A stretch of DNA of 14,916 nt from positions 3,537,200-3,552,115 of the forward strand of contig NC_017059.1 in assembly GCF_000284415.1 (NCBI RefSeq), read 5' to 3'. The translations under genes were made by a program, and so were the position numbers. Below are positions 6,325-14,200 of the stretch, one piece after another. Under the pieces are notes generated by a model. That model saw only the letters and a list, made by a program, of their open reading frames with translations, was not told the origin of the DNA and searched no databases. Each line of letters begins with the position of its first letter. Position 1 is the stretch's first letter. Source of the stretch: Pararhodospirillum photometricum DSM 122. GTDB lineage: Bacteria > Pseudomonadota > Alphaproteobacteria > Rhodospirillales > Rhodospirillaceae.

Positions 6325-7830
6325 TCAGCCGGTGTAAGCCACCGCGTGCTCGTGACCGCTACTGGCTCCAGACGGATCGTTGGTGTCGTTGGTCCCGGTG
6401 CCGGTGCTGGGCTCCGAGGACAAGGTTGCCGAGGTCACGGCATCCGACCCGTCGTAATGGGCTTCATACGTGCTGGTCAGGGTGCTCGTGCCCGTTGTGG
6501 TGTCGGTCGTCAGGTGTTCGTAGACGACGATCTGCTCGTAAATCGTATTGATCATGTCCTCCGACAGCGCGGAAGGTGCCAGCGCCCCTTCCGGTCCGGC
6601 CACCGTCACCGGGGGCACCGAGGCGGAAATCGCATTGAGGAAATCCTCCATGGTGTCGTGCTCGAACACCCCAACATCAACCGACACCTCCACCGAGGCC
6701 GCCGGCGCCGACTCTCCGGCGGCGGGCGTCGCCTCGACCTTGAACTGGAAGTCGGTGTCGGTCGCGGCGGTTACCTGAAGGCCCTCGAGATCGGCCGACG
6801 ACAAGCTCCAGGTCTGCCCGCCATCGCTGGTCGTTCCCGCCGACAGCACCGAGCCGGTGGGCAGGTCGCTGACCGTCACCGTTTGCGGCGTGGCGCTGTC
6901 GCTCAGGCCCAGGGCTTCGTCCAGATGGGTGAGCGTGAGGGTGTCGCGCACATCCACCGTGAGGGTGTCCTGGGTTGTGGTGGTTGAACTGCCGTCGGTC
7001 GCCGTCGCCGCCACGCCAAGGGTGATCTCGCCAGAAAAATTCTCCGGCGGCGTCAGGGTCAGGCCATGGAGTTGATCCCCACTCAGGGTGAAGGAGCCAT
7101 TGGCCGTGCTCGCCGTGTAAACCGTCGTCCCGTTGACCGCCAGCGACGCCCCTTGCGGGATGCTGGACAAGGTCACGCTCAGGGTCTCCGAGCCATCGGT
7201 ATCGGTGAGCGCCGCGCCGGTGGTCAGGCTGATGGCCGTATGTTCGGCACCCCAGGTATCGACCGGCGCTAGGGTGGGCGTGTCGGCCACCGGGGTAACG
7301 GTAATGGTCAGCGGCGTCGTGGTCTCGGCGGTGGCGGTGCCATCGGTCGAGATCGCCTTCACCGTCAGGGTAAGGGTGCCCGAGAAATCGTCAGGCGGCG
7401 TCAGGGTCAGGCCCGAGAGCTGGGCCGGGGTCAGGGTGTAGCTCCCATCCGGGTTCGGGGTGCCGGCCGACAAGCTGGCACCAGAGGGCAAGCCACTGAC
7501 GATCACGCTCAGGGTCTCGGAACTGTCGGTGAGCGAACTGACAATGCTAAGGCCGATGGGCATATCTTCCGCCCCCGTGGCCGGGGTGACGGTCAGGGTG
7601 GGAGCGTCGGCCACCGGGGTAACGGTGACGGTGAGGGGGGCCGTGGTCGCGGCGGTGGCGGTGCCATCGGTCGAGACCGCCTTCACCGTCAGGGTGAGGG
7701 AGCCCGAGAAATCGTCAGGCGGTGTCAGGGTCAGGCCCGAGAGCTGGGCCGGGGTTAGGGTGTAGCTCCCATCGGGGTTGGGGGTGCCGGCCGACAAGGT
7801 GGCGCCAGAGGGCAGGCCACTGACGATCAC
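6325..7830 (-). CDS. Giant Ig-like/cadherin-like repeat adhesin, C-terminal part
   Basis: This is the 3' end of the large repeat protein gene whose upstream part lies at 7873-14916; both pieces are in the same phase and are separated only by the indel cluster at 7851-7964. The first visible codon (a GTG within SVIVSGLP) is an internal valine of a repeat, not a start. The segment holds the rest of one 108-residue module, one complete module, one module with EH instead of ED, and a degenerate module (about 6673-6960). A non-repetitive tail of about 115 residues (6325-6672) follows; it contains FEHDTMEDFL, a helix-forming stretch with EDMINTIYEQI, and a Thr/Ser/Gly-rich end. No cysteine and no GGxGxDxUx calcium repeats are present. 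A strong terminator follows the TGA. The role is probably cell-surface or matrix adhesion, by analogy with giant repeat adhesins. Confidence 0.8.
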   Translation of the reverse strand: MIVSGLPSGATLSAGTPNPDGSYTLTPAQLSGLTLTPPDDFSGSLTLTVKAVSTDGTATAATTAPLTVTVTPVADAPTLTVTPATGAEDMPIGLSIVSSLTDSSETLSVIVSGLPSGASLSAGTPNPDGSYTLTPAQLSGLTLTPPDDFSGTLTLTVKAISTDGTATAETTTPLTITVTPVADTPTLAPVDTWGAEHTAISLTTGAALTDTDGSETLSVTLSSIPQGASLAVNGTTVYTASTANGSFTLSGDQLHGLTLTPPENFSGEITLGVAATATDGSSTTTTQDTLTVDVRDTLTLTHLDEALGLSDSATPQTVTVSDLPTGSVLSAGTTSDGGQTWSLSSADLEGLQVTAATDTDFQFKVEATPAAGESAPAASVEVSVDVGVFEHDTMEDFLNAISASVPPVTVAGPEGALAPSALSEDMINTIYEQIVVYEHLTTDTTTGTSTLTSTYEAHYDGSDAVTSATLSSEPSTGTGTNDTNDPSGASSGHEHAVAYTG

Positions 7831-8254
7831 GCTCAGGGTCTCGGAGCTGTCCGGTCGAGCGAACTGGCAATGCTAAGGCCGATGGGGACTGTCTTCCGCC
7901 CCGTGGCCGGGTGACGGTCGAGGGTGGGGCGTCGGCCACCGGGGTGACGGTGACGGTGAGGGGGCCGTGGTCTCGGCGGTGGAGGTGCCATCGGTCGAGA
8001 TCGCCTTCACCGTCAGGGTAAGAGTACCCGAGAAATCGTCAGGCGGCGTCAGGGTCAGGCCCGAGAGCTGGGCCGGGGTCAGGGTGTAGCTGCCATCGGC
8101 GTTCGGGGTGCCGGCCGACAAGGTGGCCCCGCTGGGCAGGCCGCTGATGACCACGCTCAGGGTTTCGGAGCTGTCGGTCACCCCTCCCGAGATGGTCAGG
8201 GCGATGGCCGTGTCCTCGGCCCCCGATGCGGCCGAGACCGTCAGGGTGGGGGTG
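7283..8254 (-). repeat. Three tandem copies of a 324-bp unit
   Basis: Three copies of exactly 324 bp (108 codons) follow head to tail. Landmarks recur at that spacing: CGAGAAATCG at 7381, 7705 and 8029, and TCGGCCAC at 7283 and 7607, then 7932 (shifted one base by the indel cluster), with the next TCGGCC at 8255. The copies are visually very similar at DNA level. This indicates recent duplication within the adhesin gene; one copy more or less would change the protein by 108 residues without a frameshift. The indel cluster lies in this block, at the junction of the middle and right-hand copies. Confidence 0.9.
7851..7964 (-). other. Cluster of seven compensating indels that interrupts the adhesin frame
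   Basis: Aligning 7825-7994 with the sister copy at 7501-7670 (both 170 bases) shows seven single-base differences in length. There are extra bases at about 7851/7852, at 7856, within 7883-7890 and at 7920. Bases are missing from the C-run at 7899-7902 (4 instead of 5), the G-run at 7909-7911 (3 instead of 4), the G-run at about 7926-7929, and the G-run at 7960-7964 (5 instead of 6); the gain at 7920 is offset by the loss at 7926-7929 within one short stretch. The sum is zero, so the frame is the same on both sides, but a stop (7873-7875) is met inside. Most changes are in homopolymers. Confidence 0.85.
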
Positions 8255-11200
8255 TCGGCCACCGGGGCGACCGTGACCGTCACCGACGAAGAGACGCTGG
8301 CCGTGGTTCCGGTGTCGGAGTCGGTCGAGATCGCCTTGACCGACAAGGTGACATCTCCGGCGTAATCCTTGGGCGGTGTCAACGTCAGGGCGGAGAGCTG
8401 CGACCCATTCAGGGTATAGCTGCCCGTGCTGCTGCTCGACGTGTAGACCGTGACGCCGTTGACCGCCAGCGACGCCCCGTTCGGGATGTTGCCCACGACC
8501 ACACTCAAGGTTTCCGAGCCATCCGTATCGGTGAGGGCTGCCCCCAGGTCCAGCCGGATTGCCGTGTCCTCGTTGCCCGAGGTCGCGACCGGTGACAGGC
8601 TTGGGGTGTCTACCACCGAGGAAACCGAAACCGTCAACGCCGTGGTCACGCTGGCCGTGCTGGCGTTGCTGGTTTCGGTAGCGTTCAGCGTCACGTCCAT
8701 GGCGTAGGTGCCCGACCCGTTGGGCGGCGGCGTGAACGTGAGCAAGCTGGCCTTTCTGCTGGCCAGGGTCGCCACGTCGTCCGCCTCAAGGATCCACCGC
8801 GTCGCATCATTCAGGTCCACGTGGCCCAGGTCAAAGCTGCCCCCCGCCGGCATCTTGCTGATGATCAGCGACAGGGTTTCCGAGCCATCGGTATCGATCA
8901 ACGCCGTGTCGATGTGGACGCCGACCGAGGTGTCTTCCTTGGTGGCGAGGGCGGTCTCGCGCACGATCAACACCGGCTGGTCGGCGGCCGCGTCCACGGT
9001 GACCGTGAAGGCCTTGTCCACGGAAACGATCTCGCCCGTGGCCTTTTCCATGGTCGAGGCGGTGAGCGTCAGGTCAAAGGAGCCGCTGACGTTGGTGGGG
9101 TTGTAGAACTTGAGGCCGGTCAACTGATCTTGGGTCAGGGTCCAACTGCCGTTGCCGTTGTTGATGCCCGCCGACAGCAAGGCATCCTCGGGCAGACCCG
9201 ACAGCGTATACGAGATCACCTCGGAGCCATCGGTATCGGTGAGGGCGCCCGACAAGGTGAGCGCGATCCCGCCCGCCTGGTCCTCGGTGCCCGAGACGGT
9301 GGTCGCCGTGACGGTGGCCTCGTCGGTCACGGGGGAGAAGGTTAGGGACACGACTTGGCTGGTCAGGGCCTGATCACTGCCATCTTGGGTGACAGCGTGA
9401 ACGGTGAGGCTCACCGTCCCGGCGACGTTCTCCTTGGGGATCACGGCCAGTGAGGCGAGGGCAGTCAGGGGGACGAGAACGCCGGTCACCGTCTGACCGT
9501 CCACCGTGATCGAGGTCTGCGTCGTGGTATTGAGCGGACCATCACTGGTCTTCAGCCCATAGCCCGCCGGCAGGCCGGAAATCAGCACGGTTTGAACCGT
9601 TTCCGGCGTTCCCGTGGTGTCGGTCACGCCGACCGAGAGGCCCAGGGTAAGAGCCTGATCCTCGGCCGCCGTGGTGGTCGTCACGGTGATGGTTGCGTTG
9701 TCGGCCTGGGCATCAAGCGAAATCGGCACCTGGGTCACGGTGGTCTTGGCCACCTCGCCCGTTTCCAACTCCATCGACACGCCCACCACCGTCAAGGAAA
9801 TCTGGCCCGAGACATCGGCGGGGGGATGCAAGACCAGAGTCACCGGGGTGTTGTTCGCGTTGGTGACATCGGCCGGCAGGGTCACGGTGTAGCTGCCATC
9901 CGGGTTCTGCAACAGGCTCACGCCGGGCGTACCGCTGCTCAGCGTCGCGCCTGCCGGCAGATTTTCAACAACCAGATAGCGCAGTTCCGAGCCATCGTCA
10001 TCGACCCGGTCCACATCCACCGTGAAAGTCAGGGCCGTATCCTCGGTGCCGGCCAGCGGGGTTCCCGAAGAGCTGGTGTTGCCCGTTTGGGTGAGGGCCG
10101 TCACGCCGGTGGCGCTCGCCACCGTGACGGTTGGCGCGTCGGCCACCGGCACCACGTCCACCGCCACGCTGCCCGCCTTGATCTCGCTGCCGCTGCCATC
10201 GCGGTAGGAGACCGTCAGGGGGAAATCATCGCCCGAGTTGGCGGGGGGCGTGATCGTGAGCCCGGCCAGATCGCCGGCCGCTACCTGGATCGTGCCACCG
10301 CCGAGGTCGCTGTAGGTCCCTTGCAAGGTGGCCCCGGTCGGCACACCGCTGATGACCACCAGGCTGGCCCCAGACGTCCCGGCCACACTGGCCAAAGACG
10401 TGCCCAAGGCCCCCGCCGTGTCTTCGTTGACGGTCAAGGTGGTCAGAGCCGAACTGCCGCCCGATCCGCCCGATCCACCGGTGCCGCCGCCCGGGCCGCC
10501 GCTGGCGGTAACCGTGAAGGTGTCGGTGATCACCCGGTCCGTTGCGTCCAGGTTGGTGTCGCCGTCGTTTTCAACGGCAATGGCCCGCACCGTGAACTCG
10601 GCGGTTCCCCCGGTCGGCAAGCGCACCCCGCCGGTGCTCAACGAGTCCAACTCGTCCTGGGTTAGGGTCCAGGTGCCATCCCCATTGTTGTGGCCCGCCG
10701 ACAAAACAAACGTCGAGGGGCTGGAGATCAGGTAATGAACCGTCTCCGATCCGTCCGCATCCCCCGTGCCTCCGGTAATGGTGAGCGGAATAAACGCGCC
10801 CGTCGTGCCGCTCGCGTCGTTTGCCACCACCGTGGGATCATCGGCAACACCGGTCACCGTGACGGTCAGGGGGCCCGTGACTTCTTTGGTGGCTGTGCCG
10901 CCGCTGCTGCTGTCGGTGATGGTGGTGGTCACCGTCAAGGTAAAGTCGGCGTTGGAGTCCTCGGGCGGCTGGATGTAGGCGTTTTGGGCCTGGGCATGGG
11001 TCAGGACAAAGGCGCCATCGCTGTTGGCTGTCACGGTGTCATAGCCCCCGTGGCCATCGGCGACCAGGATCGTGGCCCCCGCCGGAACGCCGGTCAGCGT
11101 GACCGCACCGGTCCAGCTTTCCGAGCCGTCGGTATCCCCCGGGTGGGGATCCAGGGTCAACTTGATCAGGCTGTCTTCCAGGCCCGAGGCGCCGCTAAAG

Positions 11201-14200
11201 CCGCCTTCCTGGTCCACCACCGGTGTGACCTTGACACTGAGCGTCATGGGGGGGGGGGCGGTCGCCACGTCGCCCGAGCCCAGGGTGTTGTTGTCGTCCT
11301 TCACCTCGGTCGAGACCAAGGTGATGTCGAGATCAACCGTGCCGGAGTAGTCCTTTGGCGCAATCAGGCGCACGGTAGACAACTCGGAGGCGGTCAAGGC
11401 CCAGGAGCCATCGGCGTTGAAGTGCCCCTCGCTCAGGGTGAAGCCCGGCGGCAGCCCCCGGATCACCGCCGTCAACTCTTCGGACGCAAAGGCCCGGCCG
11501 ACATCGGTGTCGGCGAGGCTGACCTTGCTCAACAAGTTGAGCGCGATGCCCTGGCTCTGATCCTCCGTGCCGTCGGCCTTGGTTGAGGTCCCGAGGGGGG
11601 CATCGGCCACGCCGCGCACCGTCACCGTGAGATCAGCGGCGGTTTGGGCCTGATCGCCGTTGGCGCCCTCGGTGGCCACCGCCGTGACCTTCAGCGTGAA
11701 GTCAACGTTGCTGTCCTTGGGCGGCGTAATGGTCAGGCCCGTCAACTGGCTCTGGGTCAGGGTCCAGGTGCCGTCGTGATTGTCGGTGCCCACCGACAAG
11801 ACGGCGCCCGGGGGCACATTGCTGATGATGATTGCCAGCGTTTCCGAGCCGTCCTGATCCACCAGGGCCGAGCGGATATCAAGGGCGATCGGCGTGTCTT
11901 CCAGGCCTCGCGCCGCTTGAACCGTTAGGGTCGGCGTGTCCGCATCCGGGGTGATGGCTACCGTAAAGGTGGTCGAGGTCGTTTGCGAGATCAGGGGAGA
12001 CTTGCCGGCGTAGTTGGAGGCGTCGCTGTTGGCGTCGATCCAGGTTGCTTCCGCCGTGATTGTCGTTGGGGTAAATTGCGAGTCGTGCTTGTCCAGGGTG
12101 ACGGCCAGGGTCGAGAGATTGGACAGGTTGTTGACGACCCAGGTATCGCCAACCTTGGTCGCCCCCTCGATGGTCCAGTCCGCCGGAACCCCCTTCAGGA
12201 CCAGTTTGGTCAGTGTTTCCGATCCGTCGCTATCGGGCTCGGTAAAGGTCAAAGACAGGGGGAAGGTGTTGGTGCCCGTGTTGCCGTGATCCTCGACCCC
12301 GGTGACATTGGCCGCGACCAGGGTATTGGACTTGGCTTCATCCGTCACGGCGTTGACCGTAATCTTGCTGGAGAACGTATTGACTTTGGTACTGGTCGCC
12401 GTATTACCGTCGATGACCGCCTGATCGTCCGTGTAAACCTTGAGGGTGAAATCAAGATCCTTGTCACTGTCGGTCGCCGGCGTGACGCGAACGTCCTGGA
12501 AGGTGTAGGTCAGCGGGTTGCCGGCGCTATCGCGCGAGGCTACCACCACCGCCGAAGCTGGGATGGTCAAGACTCCGCCCACGAAGCTCAACTTGGTCCA
12601 GGTGTCGCCCAGCTTGACTTCCCAGGTCGCGTTGAGCGTTTCCGTGTCGGCGGCGGTGATGGTCACCCGCGACACATCCAGGCTTTCCGAGCCATCCTTG
12701 TCCTTCAGGGTGAAGACCGGCTGATAGGTCAAGGTCGTGTCTTCGTTGGTCACCACCGAGTTGCTCGACACCGACACGCCATCGGCATCCGGCGTAACGT
12801 TGACCGACAGGCTGCCGCTCAAGGTCTGGATATCCGTCGTCCCCTTTTCCTGGCTCGTCGCGCTGACCTGGAGGTTGTACTCCCCCGAGAAGTTACTGGG
12901 CGCCGTCATCTTCAAGGTGGCCAGCTGGGTGGAGAGGTTGGGATACTGCGCTGTGCTCAGGGTTAGCGTGCCCGAGGTGTTCGAGGACGAATAGACCGTG
13001 GTTGATCCCAAGACGAGGCTGGCCCCCTTGGGAATATCGGAGATGGTGACGGTCAGAATTTCCGACCCATCGGTGTCTTGCAGACCCGCCGAAATATTGA
13101 GGAGGAAGCTCTTGTCCTCGACCCCGGACGCGGCGGCGGGCACGCTCAACGTCGGCAGGTCCGTCACCGGGGTGACGGTGACACTGAGCGTGTCGGTTGC
13201 CGTCTTGAATCTGCCGTTTTCCGCCTCGGTGGTCGTTGAAACCACGGTGAGGGTGATGGTGCCCGAGTAGTTGGTCGGCGGTGTCAGGGTCAGCCCCTCA
13301 AGCTGGGCCGGGGTCAGGGTGTAGCTGCCATCGGCGTTCGGGGTGCCGGCCGACAAGGTGGCGCCGGTGGGCAGGCCGCTGATCTTGAGCGAGATCGTCT
13401 CGGAGCCATCGGTGTCGGGCGTCGCCGTGGTGATGGTCAGCGGAATCGGGGTGTCTTCGGCAACGCTCGCCGGGGCGCTGGCGTCCACCGTCACCTGATC
13501 GGCCACGGCGATAACGGTCACGGGCACGGTGATGGTGGTGTTGGCCGTGGTGGTACCGTCCTGGCTGGTGGCGGTGACGGTCAGATTGAAGTCCACGTCC
13601 GAGTTGACGGGCGGCGTGATGGTCAGGCCCGAGAGTTCGGCCGGGGTCAGGGTATAGCTGCCATCCGGGTTCGGGGTGCCGGCCGACAAGGTTGCGCCAG
13701 CGGGCACGTTGCTGATGGTGATGGACAGGGTTTCCGACCCATCGGTGTCGGTCAGGACCGGCGCCAAATTGAGGGGGATGGCCGTGTCTTCGTTGCCCAC
13801 CGCGCTGGCAGCCGGCAGCACCGGGGCATCGGCCACCGGGGTGACGGTGACACTGAGCGTGTCGGTGGCCGTCGTGAAGCTGCCGTTTTCCGCCTCGGTG
13901 GTCGTCGAAACCACGGTGAGGTCGATGGTGCCCGAGAAGTTGGCCGGTGGCGTCAGGGTCAGGCCCGAGAGTTCGGCCGGAGTCAGAGTATAGCTGCCAT
14001 CGGCGTTCGGGGTCCCAGCCGACAAGGTGGCCCCGCTGGGCAGGCCGCTGATGGTCAGCGAAATCGTCTCGGAGCCATCGGTGTCGGGGGTCGCCGTGGT
14101 GATGGTCAACGGAATCGTCGTGTCTTCCGCCGCCGTCGTGTTCTGGGCGTCCACCGTCACCTGATCGGCCACGGCGTTGACGGTGACGGGCACGGTGATG

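Noticed and set aside
7873..7875. Stop codon taken as the natural end of the main adhesin gene
   Set aside because: The last 29 residues before it are out of frame compared with sister copies, there is no terminator behind it, and the repeat frame resumes in the same phase and ends at 6325 with a strong terminator.
9592..10665. Long plus-strand open frame (357 codons) rich in His, Gly, Arg
   Set aside because: It lies antisense to the in-phase repeat protein. Its Arg/Gly/His-rich composition is what a high-GC repeat gene gives in the opposite frame, and it lacks a ribosome site and any recognisable domain.
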